DNA of 64,000 bases. Source: Rhynchopus sp. YZ270_cl-10 (taxonomy: Eukaryota; Euglenozoa; Diplonemea; Diplonemida; Diplonemidae). Positions 10,207-19,382 of the stretch are shown here, in pieces. The stretch covers positions 744,001-808,000 of the forward strand of contig OZ037877.1 in the NCBI GenBank assembly GCA_964035575.1, given 5' to 3'. Positions within the stretch are counted from its first letter, which is position 1. Each line of letters begins with the position of its first letter. The notes under the pieces were generated by a model. It was not told the DNA's origin, did no database searches, and worked only from the letters and a program-made list of their open reading frames with translations. The translations under genes and the position numbers were made by a program.

Positions 10207-10688
10207 CCCTAAAGTCACTCACGTTTTTTTTTTTTTTCTTTCCATTTTCTCTTCTTTGTAAAAGAAAGCGCTACGGTATCGCTTTGTGGGTGATTCAGTT
10301 TTACAGCAAGTGGTTTTGAAACTTTTCAGAAAAGAAAAATGTATGATTCAGAATACCACTACGGAGGACACAAATGGAAAAAAAAGGGGGGGGGAAACAA
10401 GTTGCAGCACTAACTAAACAATTCGTTATTTTTTGAAAACCGGGTTTTTGGAAAAACCGGTTTTTACATCACACCCTCAGGGCCTGATCGCGTCCACCTA
10501 TATTTTCACAAATAACACAAAACGTGTTTTAAAGAAAACTTGTAAGATGAATGTCTCTCACACCTCTAAAAAGGATAATAAAAAAAGCTAAGGGAAAGCA
10601 TCGGACCTGGTGTTCACAGCACCCCATTTTGTTTCTGCTGTCACTGTCCAATGAGTGAATAAAAAGAAATCGAAAGTGAAAAAGAGCA

Positions 10689-10728
10689 AAGATGAATCTA
10701 AGGTAACAAATGCTTAGTCACCCTTTTA
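10689..10728 (-). repeat. Hairpin repeat C
   Basis: AAGATGAATCTAAGGTAAC ... TGCTTAGTCACCC; the stem is weaker than in the 7709 copy. Confidence 0.5.
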
Positions 10729-11368
10729 AATAAAGTATAAAATATGGGGAGCACGGTGAAATCAAAACTGTGGGATAGGGGGAAAACATGGGGGGCTGGG
10801 AGTGGGGGGAAAACGTGTGTTTGATACCAAGTGTGTGTTTCCCCTAGTATGCGGAATGTAGCCCAGGGGACGTGGATGTGAGAGGAAGGAACCTCTGCAA
10901 CTATTGAAAATGTCTAGGAACGGCCAGAGTGGAGCGTCGACAGGCAATAAGAGGGGATTGGGGGATATAGGCTAACTACTCTGCACGGGGTTACGTTGCC
11001 CACAGCATGAATAACAAAACACACAATATATATTTCTTTTTGTACTCAGGTAGCTACGTGCCATGAAGGCGATCGTGTGCCATTTAACATGTTATGGTAT
11101 AGACGCCATTTAAAAGAACAAAAAAAAAAACATTTGGATGTGTCCAGAGGTTGCATCCTGTGTCCAACAACAACAACAAAATCATTTGTAGAATGCAAAT
11201 CAAACGTTGGGTGAGAATACGGACATAGTGAGAGGGGGAGCTAAACAGTACAGTATTGTGGGATAGGGGGAAGGGGGGAAGGGGTGGGTAGATTGAAGAA
11301 AAAAAACATATTTGAGCATATGCACACTGTAACAACAGGGCTTTGTATTTCAAGCCAACTTTTTTGGT
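10729..11368. other. Intergenic, no supported gene
   Basis: G-rich runs and mixed sequence; no exon or known element recognised. Confidence 0.4.
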
Positions 11369-11457
11369 GACAAAGTTCAAAAGCCACCTGATTTTTGATC
11401 ACCTCGCGTATAGGCATGTATTCGCGGGGTAAAAATCGGGTGGCTTTTGTACTTAAT
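11369..11457. repeat. Foldback of about 89 bp
   Basis: CAAAAGCCACCTGATTTTTG at the left pairs with TAAAAATCGGGTGGCTTTTG at the right, around a GC-containing loop. Possibly a minimal MITE. The CCACCTGATT motif also occurs near 5127 and 18319. Confidence 0.45.
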
Positions 11458-11476
11458 CACTATTTAAAAAAAAGTT

Positions 11477-11635
11477 GACTTGAAATACAAAGCACTCTCG
11501 TGATAGTGTGTACATTTGGTGTCAAGGGAAAAAATGCTTTTCGGGGATGTGCCTCGTGGTCAGGGCAATAAAGAAAAGTCGAAAAGTGCAAACGCTTCAC
11601 CGTTTCATCGGTAGACGCAGGCACTGGATAAGAAA
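11477..11635 (-). repeat. Dispersed repeats E and F in tandem
   Basis: TTGAAATACAAAGCACTCTC ... CGTGATAGTGTGTAC (repeat E) is followed by GAAAAGTGCAAACGCTTCACC, shortened here to GTGCAAACGCTTCACCG, and AGACGCAGGCACTGG (repeat F). F recurs at 23955, 30594 and, inverted, 61574. Confidence 0.5.
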
Positions 11636-11712
11636 CAGTCACGGGTATCGCATACCAAAAAATAAATATCAGGTAAACATCAGGTTAAATAATAAGAAAA
11701 AAAGAAAGTACA

Positions 11713-11742
11713 CTTGAAATACAACAACCCGCTCGTGTAAGA
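11713..11742 (-). repeat. Dispersed repeat E, short copy
   Basis: TTGAAATACAACAACCCGCTCGTG-type block; only the first 28 bp are conserved. Confidence 0.4.
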
Positions 11743-11750
11743 AAAGTTTG

Positions 11751-11783
11751 TGATGAATCTAAGCATCTCACACTTAGTCACCG
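11751..11783 (-). repeat. Hairpin repeat C
   Basis: GATGAATCTAAGCATCTC ... CACTTAGTCACC. Confidence 0.5.
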
Positions 11784-11887
11784 ACAAATATGCGTGGAGA
11801 CCACAGTTTTTTTATGGTCAATATCAGGTCAAAAAAAAACAATCCTGAACGTACCTCAGTACACATCTTTTAAAAAAAAGGAATTTT

Positions 11888-11920
11888 AAGATGAGTCTGC
11901 CTCACGCTTTGTCACCGAAG
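11888..11920 (-). repeat. Hairpin repeat C, diverged
   Basis: TAAGATGAGTCTGCCTCACGC ... TTTGTCACC; the CTAAGC stem is lost (shown here in parts: AAGATGAGTCTGCC, TTTGTCACC). Confidence 0.4.
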
Positions 11921-11990
11921 AAAGAAATGGTTAAGAACAAGAAGAACTCAGACGATTGCCACGTACTCTGTTGCAGAAGAAGAAGAAAAA

Positions 11991-12018
11991 AACACACACA
12001 CACACACACACACACACA
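11991..12018. repeat. (CA)n microsatellite
   Basis: About 13 CA dinucleotides in a row. Confidence 0.9.
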
Positions 12019-12254
12019 TATTCTGACAGACAACAGCAAAACGGTTTCTGGATAAGAAACCAACATTGAAGCTGATCCCTGATGGTTGCACAGCTGTAGC
12101 CTGGGGTATTTTATTCAAAAGTGTTCAACATGCAGAATGTTTGCTGTATTGTGCACATTCTGAGTTCTTCGGATAAAATACATCAAGCACCACACAACAT
12201 CAACGAACTCTACTCAGCAAAGAGGTTGCCAACAGAATACAAGAAAGAAGGTTG

Positions 12255-12290
12255 GTAAGATGAACCCAAGACTTTGCCTAGTCATCTTAC
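12255..12290 (-). repeat. Hairpin repeat C
   Basis: TAAGATGAACCCAAGACTTT ... GCCTAGTCATCTTA; here the outer stem TAAGATGA/TCATCTTA is perfectly paired. Confidence 0.55.
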
Positions 12291-12804
12291 AACATACATG
12301 TACACACAATAATGAAAGGCAACAGTGAACGCGACTCAACACAGCTTCTGCACACATCACAGTTTTTTTTAACAATACGGGAAGGGAACCCGAATTCGCA
12401 CTTTTTTTTGCATTTTTTTTCGCATTGAGGGGTGTATTTTTTAGCGCGTTTAACATGACCACACTGCACTCGGTAATACCAACAAAGAAGTTATAAAAAA
12501 AAGGGCATGGTATAATTGTCAATCTCACGAAGAATGGAAAAGGATACAAACCAAGTGCACGGTGGGCATGCTCTTTTTTATTATTGATAGCCTACGCCCA
12601 CAGAAACCTTTTGCTTTCTGTTGGCGTTGGTGTTGGGGTGTATGTAAGGGTTGCTAAGGACTGCTAAGGACTGCCACTTTTCATGAAATTTTACTGTTTC
12701 GTTATTATTTCCTTGGAAATCGTGTAGTGACCCAGCTGTGTAAAGGCTCCACTTTCCCCCTTGGAGTGACACAACTGATCATTCCATCTTCACGTCGAAA
12801 CCGT

Positions 12805-15510
12805 CTAGTGTCTGTCCCCAAAACGTTCTTCAAGTTTGCGGTTCATGTGTGTGTAGGCAGGGGATGACTTCTCCAGGTAGTGTGCTTTTATCTTCTGCAG
12901 CTCAGTTGAGTTGTCCCCGTGGTCACGGAGGGCGGCAAAGGCATCGGTGATGGTGTCGACCTGGTTGCCTAGCTCGTACATCCATTCGTCGCCTTCTCCT
13001 CCTGCCATGAGGGCCAGCACGTTGTACACCACCTGGTGCCTGCCCTCCTTGCCGTGGTCAGCAGGCAGCACCGCAATCGCCTCCGTCTCAACCTGCCCCT
13101 GCGACGTCTCGTTCACACTCGCGTCAGCAAGCACCAAGGCACTCTGGTACCCAACGCACTCCTTCGAGAGGTATCTCGCACGCTCAAGAACAGGCCCAAT
13201 GCACATAAAGGCCTTCACAGCCTTTGTCCCGCAGTTCGCAACAATGGAGTACCCCGTCGCCGCGCCCATGCCAACGGGCAGGCCCGACAGCGTCGTAGCC
13301 ACCATCTCCTTGAACACAATGCCCACCTGGCATGCCTTCACCTGGTGGGTGGCGCACTGCGATGCTGCGTTCAGTGTGACCGTGGTGTAGTCGCCGCTTG
13401 TGTAGAGGAGGACCCCGTTGTTGCCTGTAGAGGTGACGGAGGAGACGGCGTCCAGAATGCTGCTGTAGATGCGGAAGACCTCGTGCGTCTCGCCCTGCGC
13501 CACGTCGCAGTGCACAGAGACGATTGAGTTCTTCTTCTTCGTGGCGGCCATGCGCAGCTGCTGGGTTACCTTGTTCGCGCCGCCGACGGAGATAAGCGAC
13601 TGTCCAATGGAGGCGGAGCGTCCCGATGTTTTGGCCGAGCGGCGTGACTGCGACCGTGTTGTGCCTGTCTCAGAATCCATCTGCGTGTCCTCTGTGTCAT
13701 CCTCAGCAAACAGCGCCTGCGGCATGTACGCCTTGTACTCCTGGATACGCTTGATGATGTGCATAAAGGCCTTCTGGATCCCATTCGGGTTCTCAAGCTT
13801 GTTCAGATACTCCACCTTCTCAAACTCCATCGCAGCAATCGCAGACGCACACCGCTCTGCAATCACGTTGTTGTTGAACTGCTTCTCGTACATGCTGTGG
13901 CTGCGTCTCGCGCGCACCACAGCAGCGACGATGATAATAACAACAAGAACTCCGCCAACCACAATGAGCGCAATCTGGTACGTCTCAAGCTCAAAGTCGT
14001 CCCCGCTGAGAAATGTCGTCTTCTGCAGGGGTGGGAGGTTCAGCGACTTCCTGTACAGCGGCAGCAGGGTCTCCCGTCCTCCCTTCTTCTCAATCACAGC
14101 GTCCCATGCATCCTGCAAGGCTTGTGGTGCCTGCTCCACTGTGATCACGTCACGCATTGCCAGGTCCACAATCTTCCCTGCTTCTGTGATGAAGTCTGCT
14201 GCACCAGGAATACGCAGGTCAATCACAACGTTCTCATTGTTCAGGATTTCACGTGTTGTCGACAAGAACGAGGACACGAGTGACTTATTGAGTTTCGACT
14301 CCCACAACTGTGGCAGCAGCTGCGACGTTCTCCACGGCTCAAGACCATCGTCGTTGATCACGTCGTAAGCAGAGTTCTCAGGTCTGTTGCAGTACGAGAG
14401 GAAGTCGTACGCTGCCTGCACGTTCTTGCTGTGGTTCGCAACAGTCCCGATGAACCCTCCGTACGCAGCAAACGGGGCACTGTTGATCATGCGTCCCTGT
14501 TTGTCCTTCTTTGTTGAATACGGGCACTCCTTCGCTGTGCACTGTGTCAGCTTCCCGTCCACGTTCACCTCAGTCGACCCAGGGAACACTGTGTGCTTCA
14601 GGTGCGGTTTTGCGAAAGAATCAAGTGAGTTAGCCTTGATCATAGCGTAGCTCGACCAGAAAGAGTAGAACGCACATGTTCCATTCTGGAACTTGTACCC
14701 AGCATGGCTGTACCTGTTGTCGCCGTCGCGTCCATCACATCTGTTCGCCACAGGATCGCTTCCCTCCTTGTACAGACGCATCAACAGCTTGAACCCCTTC
14801 ATCCACGCCTCTGTGTGGCTCATTGCGTCCAACGTCCTCGGGTCAAAGAAAGCACCCTCATTGGACCCCTTCGACTGCAGGTACGGTGTCACAACGTTCA
14901 TCAACATGTCACCCATGATGTAGTACACAGTGCCGTCCTCAGACGGACCCCAGCAGTCACACCAACCAGAGTCAGGGATGCCGTCTCCGTTCAAATCTTG
15001 TCCGTTCAGACGGATCGCCTCATTCACAAGCTCTTCAACAGTCTGTGGCGGAGACGACATCAGGTCCGATCTGTACACCAGCAGCAGTGCGTCACCGTCG
15101 AACGGCAGACCGTACACACGACGGTTGAACCCAACGTTGTTCGTACGGATGAATGGAACAATGTCTGTCCAGTCCAGCTGGACATCGTTCTTCACCAAAT
15201 CTGTCAGGTCTGCAAGGTAGCCCTTGTCCGCAATCTCCGGCATCACCGTCGACGTGAACAGGTAGGCATCGTGCCCGATACCACTCTCACCTTCAGCGTG
15301 GATCTCGTCGATGACTTCGTCAAATGCGTCCTTCAGTGTGAACGACACCTTGGCTCCTGTCAACGCCTCCCACTTTGGAGCATGCACTCTGAACGTGTCA
15401 CTCATGTACTCAAGTGTGAGCAGCTTGACCTCGACACCATCATACTGCTTTGCACTGCACAGCCCCACACACAGTGCCACCGCAAGAAGCCTCTGTGGCA
15501 ACGACATCAT
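12805..15510 (-). CDS. Membrane receptor: bacterial-type solute-binding ectodomain plus nucleotide-cyclase-like domain
   Basis: Single exon, 901 residues. The start at 15510 is chosen because the protein then opens with a clean signal peptide (MMSLPQRLLAVALCVGLCSA); an upstream in-frame ATG at 15609 would add 33 residues ahead of it. Residues about 21-500 resemble family-1 extracellular solute-binding (sugar/maltose type) proteins, with LTDLVKNDVQLDWTDIVPF, NNVGFNRRVYGLPFDGDALL and GDDFEL near the membrane. One transmembrane helix (YQIALIVVGGVLVVIIIVAA) lies near residue 515. After a linker, residues about 655-870 resemble a class III cyclase fold: VSVHCDVAQG and LLYTSGDYTTVT keep an Asp at each expected metal site, and GYSIVANCG ... 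FMCIGPVLERARYL matches the region after them. Inferred role: sensing an extracellular ligand and making or regulating a cyclic nucleotide. Whether it is active is unclear, because base-specifying residues are not obvious. Trypanosomatid receptor cyclases share the plan but have a different ectodomain. Confidence 0.8.
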   Translation of the reverse strand: MMSLPQRLLAVALCVGLCSAKQYDGVEVKLLTLEYMSDTFRVHAPKWEALTGAKVSFTLKDAFDEVIDEIHAEGESGIGHDAYLFTSTVMPEIADKGYLADLTDLVKNDVQLDWTDIVPFIRTNNVGFNRRVYGLPFDGDALLLVYRSDLMSSPPQTVEELVNEAIRLNGQDLNGDGIPDSGWCDCWGPSEDGTVYYIMGDMLMNVVTPYLQSKGSNEGAFFDPRTLDAMSHTEAWMKGFKLLMRLYKEGSDPVANRCDGRDGDNRYSHAGYKFQNGTCAFYSFWSSYAMIKANSLDSFAKPHLKHTVFPGSTEVNVDGKLTQCTAKECPYSTKKDKQGRMINSAPFAAYGGFIGTVANHSKNVQAAYDFLSYCNRPENSAYDVINDDGLEPWRTSQLLPQLWESKLNKSLVSSFLSTTREILNNENVVIDLRIPGAADFITEAGKIVDLAMRDVITVEQAPQALQDAWDAVIEKKGGRETLLPLYRKSLNLPPLQKTTFLSGDDFELETYQIALIVVGGVLVVIIIVAAVVRARRSHSMYEKQFNNNVIAERCASAIAAMEFEKVEYLNKLENPNGIQKAFMHIIKRIQEYKAYMPQALFAEDDTEDTQMDSETGTTRSQSRRSAKTSGRSASIGQSLISVGGANKVTQQLRMAATKKKNSIVSVHCDVAQGETHEVFRIYSSILDAVSSVTSTGNNGVLLYTSGDYTTVTLNAASQCATHQVKACQVGIVFKEMVATTLSGLPVGMGAATGYSIVANCGTKAVKAFMCIGPVLERARYLSKECVGYQSALVLADASVNETSQGQVETEAIAVLPADHGKEGRHQVVYNVLALMAGGEGDEWMYELGNQVDTITDAFAALRDHGDNSTELQKIKAHYLEKSSPAYTHMNRKLEERFGDRH

Positions 15511-15690
15511 GCCTTGGGAGTATAAGTAAATATCTTCTGAATGTGTCAAAAAGCAAAGGAGCAAAAGCGCAAATGTAAAAGAGAGAAAAAAACACACAGA
15601 GAGAAGCAAGCTCTCGTGAAATGTTGTTCCTGATTAAGTGTGTTGGGGCTTGGGGCTTGGAAGGGAAGAAGCTGCTGGCAAAACGCAACA

Positions 15691-15932
15691 ATGTATCGAG
15701 AGATTCAGATTAGGTACGCAGCTGGAAAAACGCAGCTTCTTGTCAGCGACTGACAGATTTGGAGACAGCTGTGCGTGACTTTTTTGGCTATGAGCTTTCT
15801 TGCAGACAAGGGTGGAGAGGAGCTGGAAGTGCTTCGGAAAGCCATCTCTACTCAGACAGTACCTACAGCGAAGAAACAGACTACTGCACAGCAGCAACCG
15901 GGCGCAAAAAAAAAATAGTGAAGAACATTTAT
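15691..15932 (+). pseudogene. Protein-like segments in three frames (tiny introns or decayed gene)
   Basis: From the ATG at 15691 the plus strand reads MYREIQIRYAAGKTQLLVSD then a stop. A second frame continues with TDLETAVRDFFGYELSC. A third, after CTTTCTTGCAG, reads DKGGEELEVLRKAISTQT and ends in a Lys-rich tail. Each piece is protein-like and they follow one another in order, but two frame changes separate them. Either very short introns or two small indels would explain this. It lies on the plus strand, against the local gene direction, in the upstream region of the receptor gene. No family is recognised. Confidence 0.25.
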
Positions 15933-16078
15933 TGACAGAATGAGTGATGTAAATAGGTATAGGGAGGGGGTTTCAGAGTTCTTTTTGTTTTTATTTGTTT
16001 TGAACTACCATTATTGACAGCAGCAGCTGTCGTTTCTCAAAAAAAAAGGGTGATACGGTTTTTTTTTTCTTTTCTTTT
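15933..16078. other. Intergenic
   Basis: Homopolymers only. Confidence 0.4.
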
Positions 16079-16684
16079 CAGGGTGTTTTCCAGGATCTGA
16101 CATTTTTTTTTTTGGGTGGCATATTTTTTTTTTTAGGCCAAAAAAAAATTCTCCCGCGCGGAAGGCCCCCTCCTAAACACTGTACATGATTTACCCGAAC
16201 AGGGCTTCCGCTTGGTTTTTGGTCTCAAAATTTGGCCCCCCCGAGCTTTCTTCGAGCCCTAGCAGTCGTCGCGCGCGCGACTCCCTGCCAATCACAGGAA
16301 GGAGAGGGGAGGGAGGTAGGCGCCGCAGGCGGAAAAAATTGCACTATTCACAATTTTGGCAATGTGATTTTGTCTTTATGAAGACAGCAAGAGCGCCGCA
16401 GGCGCACGGTACGCTACTTTTGCCCTATTTACTTTGGCTTGTGAAGGTGGCGGAGGCTGAACGGCTCGTGAAGGAAGCTGAGACGGTGATGATGTTTGTT
16501 GGATAGCTGCAGGCAATTCGAGCAACTCAGCGAGCCACGTGCTCTCCATGGTGGGGTCACAGGTCATACAATACTCAAAAAAAAAAGAAGAAAATCTTGG
16601 GTGGCATATATGCCACCCAAAAACCACCCCAAAAATCTTGGGTGGCATGTCATGCCACCCAAAACCACCGTGGAAAACACTCTG
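16079..16684. mobile_element. Probable hAT-like non-autonomous element (606 bp)
   Basis: CAGGGTGTTTTCCAGG at the left faces CCGTGGAAAACACTCTG at the right. The flanks carry the same CTTTTCTTTT on both sides (16069-16078 and 16685-16694), which fits an 8-bp duplication but is low-complexity. The interior has two strong palindromes near 16598-16661 built on GGGTGGCAT/ATGCCACCC, and a copy of repeat G. Confidence 0.6.
16389..16566 (+). repeat. Dispersed repeat G (GCGCCGCAGGCGCACGGTACGC ... GGTGGGGTCAC)
   Basis: GCCGCAGGCGCACGGTACGC leads a block that ends with TGCTCTCCATGGTGGGGTCA. Copies or parts are at 31386, 32376, 58246, 60039, 62716 and 63860, several of them inside delimited transposons, so G is transposon-internal sequence shared by several elements. 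Confidence 0.6.
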
Positions 16685-17081
16685 CTTTTCTTTTTTTTTT
16701 GAAAACCCTTTTGACCATTCCTATTAGGGGAACGGAGCAATGGTCCTGGAAGCTCCAAGAAAAATGGAGTCGGCAGTGGGGGGCTACAGAGGAAGTTGTC
16801 TTCCTCACAACTTGGCAAAAAAAGGGGGAGGCACTCACCTATGTCATCATTGAAATAACATTACCAATGGTACACTCCAATACTGTTTGCCTCCCCTTTT
16901 TTATTGACAAAATCACCAAAAAGAGGTGGGGTTCTGTCCTCCCCTCTAATGTCTTACCAAACAGGGCTAGGATACTCGCAGAACTACACGAAAGCCTTTG
17001 AAGCGCAGAAATGATGAAACACTTCAGGAAACTCTGGTCTGACAGTTCTGGGAGAGGAAAATGGCACAAACAAGAACAGGT

Positions 17082-17082
<1 letters not shown>
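16685..17082. other. Unassigned; plus-strand frame not supported
   Basis: A plus-strand frame from about 16700 to 17001 reads protein-like (EEVVFLTTWQKKGEALTYVI, then TVCLPFFIDKITKKRWGSVL) but has no start, no family match and runs against local gene direction. Confidence 0.25.

Positions 17083-17124
<42 letters not shown>
17083..17124. repeat. 42-T homopolymer just past a stop codon
   Basis: On the sense strand of the small-Tim gene this is A42 starting 25 nt after the stop. That is unusual for a gene that still carries its intron. Confidence 0.9.
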
Positions 17125-17125
<1 letters not shown>

Positions 17126-17149
17126 TGAGGGGAGGAAAGGGGGGGATGA

Positions 17150-17910
17150 CTAGCGATTCGCCATTAATTTTTGCAATTCCTCCTCTGTCCCTGTTATTCT
17201 TGTCACGTCGTAATCGCCATCGCGTATTTTTGCGCTGAGCTCATCACGCTTTTCCCATGTCAGGTTGTACGATTCATAGTATTTCTTCACGCATCGGCTC
17301 ATGCATGCTTTCTCACCTGAAAAAGAGGAAATGTGGATTTGAGAAGAAAGTCTTATTGAGAACGAACCTAAGCCTGCCTAGGAGGTTTAGAAAGGTGAAG
17401 GGTTCGGTGAAGGGGGTTAATGAGTTTGGACTGATAGGTTGATTGAATTTATCTATTTTTTGAAAACTTGGTTGTTTTAGTGTAGACACCCGAAGATGAG
17501 CTCCACTATACTACACGCTTCTAGGTAATACCCGAATTGCTCCAGGCGGTTTTTGTTGTATCGACAATTTTTCTTCTTTCAATTAAAACCAGGAAGTAGG
17601 GTGTACAGGGATTTGGGGTTGTGGGAAATGGGGGTAAAAAAAAAGAGGGTTGGCTTGAAATACAAAGCCCTTTCGTGATAGTGTACCTTGGTGGGGTGGA
17701 CCCCAACCATGCAGTCCTACAATCGGTTTCGTGGTTTACATCTGGAAAAGGAAAGCTCAAAAAATATTTAGAGAGAAGTGGCATACCCAACTCCATATGA
17801 GGCTCGTGTTTGAAGTGACGGACACACCGCCTGAAGCAAACGTCGCTGGCAGATTTTGACGGAGCAGTCATCCCTTCTGCAGTCGCCATTTGCAGCATCA
17901 TCTCGGACAT
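17150..17910 (-). CDS. Small Tim chaperone (Tim9/Tim10 family), two exons
   Basis: Exon 1 is 17910-17787 and exon 2 is 17316-17150; the 470-nt intron begins GTATGC and ends TTTTTCAG. The joined protein has 96 residues. It carries a twin CX3C pattern, CFRRC and CMSRC, separated by 16 residues. That is the disulfide-stapled helical hairpin of small Tim proteins. HMELGEKACMSRCVKKYYE resembles the Tim10 segment before and after its second motif. Small Tims form hexamers in the mitochondrial intermembrane space and escort membrane proteins from the TOM pore. The C-terminal 45 residues are longer than in Tim10 and charged. The intron holds one copy each of dispersed repeats A and E. Confidence in the splice is high because it restores the second cysteine motif in phase. 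Tim9, Tim10 and Tim8/13 cannot be separated with certainty. Confidence 0.82.
17462..17509 (-). repeat. Dispersed repeat A inside the small-Tim intron
   Basis: The minus strand reads TAGTGGAGCTCATCTTCGGG, TGTCTACACTAAAACAACC, AAGTTTTC. Confidence 0.65.
17641..17755 (-). repeat. Dispersed repeat E inside the small-Tim intron
   Basis: CTTGAAATACAAAGCCC, CGTGATAGTGTACC, CCCAACCATGCAGTCCTAC and TTTCGTGGTTTACATCTG align with the copy at 9336. Confidence 0.65.
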
Positions 17911-18137
17911 GATTGGGCCTTTTTTGTTTGTCCCTCCCCCTTTTCTTTCTTTCCCCCTTCTGTAATGTGATAGGTGGGGGAGAGTTGTTTGACAACAAGC
18001 AAAGTGAAGTGAAGTGAAGCACGGCGAAACCCAACACAATCTCCCAACTACTCCCAACTCCTACACCCACGGGCCTTTTGGTGGATTTGTGCGAGATCTT
18101 TTTGAGATCTGCGAGTTCTTCTTCTTGTCCTGACCTG

Positions 18138-18437
18138 CTAGTACTCAATGTCCTGCTTGGCTCCGCACTTCTTGCAGCGCACATCCTCCAGCAGGAAGAA
18201 CTGCTTTGGCACCGCATCTGGAACCACCACAATGTGATTCACACCCGCACCGTCGTTGTCGGGGATGACCAACCCCAAGGCCAGAAAGCGACGCTCCGGC
18301 AGTCAGCCTTCGCACCCACCTGATTTTGGCCTGGTAGCAACTTCTGTCAAACACCGCCAAACAAACCCCCAAACACCCCAAACTCGATGTACGAATCAGG
18401 TGGCAGGCGAGCCAGATCGCAACAGTGCGCGCTGCCA
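18138..18437 (-). CDS. Unrecognised protein, C-terminal exons with a CxxC motif
   Basis: The last exon, 18293-18138, gives RRFLALGLVIPDNDGAGVNH, IVVVPDAVPKQFFLLEDV, RCKKCGAKQDIEY and a stop. An upstream exon ending at 18377 (starting at 18431 or 18437) gives AHCCDLARLPPDSYIEFG in a matching phase. The 83-nt intron between them would use a GTGTTT donor and a CCGGAG acceptor, both non-ideal. The paired cysteines (CC ... CKKC) suggest a small zinc site. Coding-like codon choice and the minus orientation support a real gene whose 5' part was not found. I do not recognise the family; it could be the C-terminus of a larger nucleic-acid enzyme or a small zinc protein. Confidence 0.5.
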
Positions 18438-19382
18438 CTTAGCAGTATCCCCCTTCCTCACATGATGCTCTTGTGAGGACGACGTGTCCCCCGTCACACC
18501 CGCCACTGTGCCCAGCCCACCACCCAAACCTTCCAAAACTAAACAAACCCGGAGAAGGAACAGAAAAATTGTGGGGGCTTTTGTTTTGTGTCAACAATAT
18601 GGCCAACTTGAGGGCTATCGTTGTGTAGCTTGCATCAAAAAAGGCAACACTCATTTGATTGAAGCACAATATCGAAATAGGCAAAGGAAGGGAGGAGAGA
18701 CTGTATCAGCCATGCTGATGTTGAGACTAAAGAAGAGAAAAAAAAATCGAAATCGGAAAGGGTCCCGTGATAGTTGTATCCGTATTTTTTGTAATATCGC
18801 AATAATCTGTCCTGACTGAAATCAGTTTTTCTGTTGTACAAAAAAGAGGGGAGAAAAAAGTTGGTATGATGAGTCGTCACCTCTCGTGCACAGTTCACCT
18901 TTACGTTTGAGGATTAACACGAAATCTGCAATCGAAAACTGTTTTTCAAAGGCACATCACAACAGAACAATAGTCCGATTGACAGGCATCCTCCATAGTA
19001 CAACACCAGGCCACACCCTGTGTAAACAGAGTGCACTCCACCTGGCGTACCTTGGAACGTTCGAAAGCAAAGAGTTGTTTGAGAAATTAGTAAAATGTGT
19101 GAAACACGACGAAATCAAAAGGGGGGGGGGGGAAAGTTGGCAAGATGAAACCTACACGGAAATAACAACAACAACAAAAACCCCCCCTCTGCGGAAGCAG
19201 GCACTATATTTTTTTTTTCCACCCATACTCAGAAATACCATAAACTTTTATGAGATGAAATATGCCCCCTCCCTTGCTCGCTCACAACCATCTTTAATAT
19301 AGAAATTACGCTTTTTTTTCCCCCATTTTTTTTCCCGCTTTTTTCTTTTTTACAATCACACTACGTTCTCTCTCTCTCTCTC
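18438..19382. other. Intergenic or undetected 5' exons
   Basis: Some stretches (18600-18690, 18890-19080) are open and mixed in composition. No frame or splice pair is convincing. Ends in a (CT)n tract at 19369-19382. Confidence 0.3.

Noticed and set aside
12911-15525. Long plus-strand frames (up to 299 codons) opposite the receptor gene
   Set aside because: Shadows of the GC-rich receptor coding strand; the minus-strand protein has clear domains.
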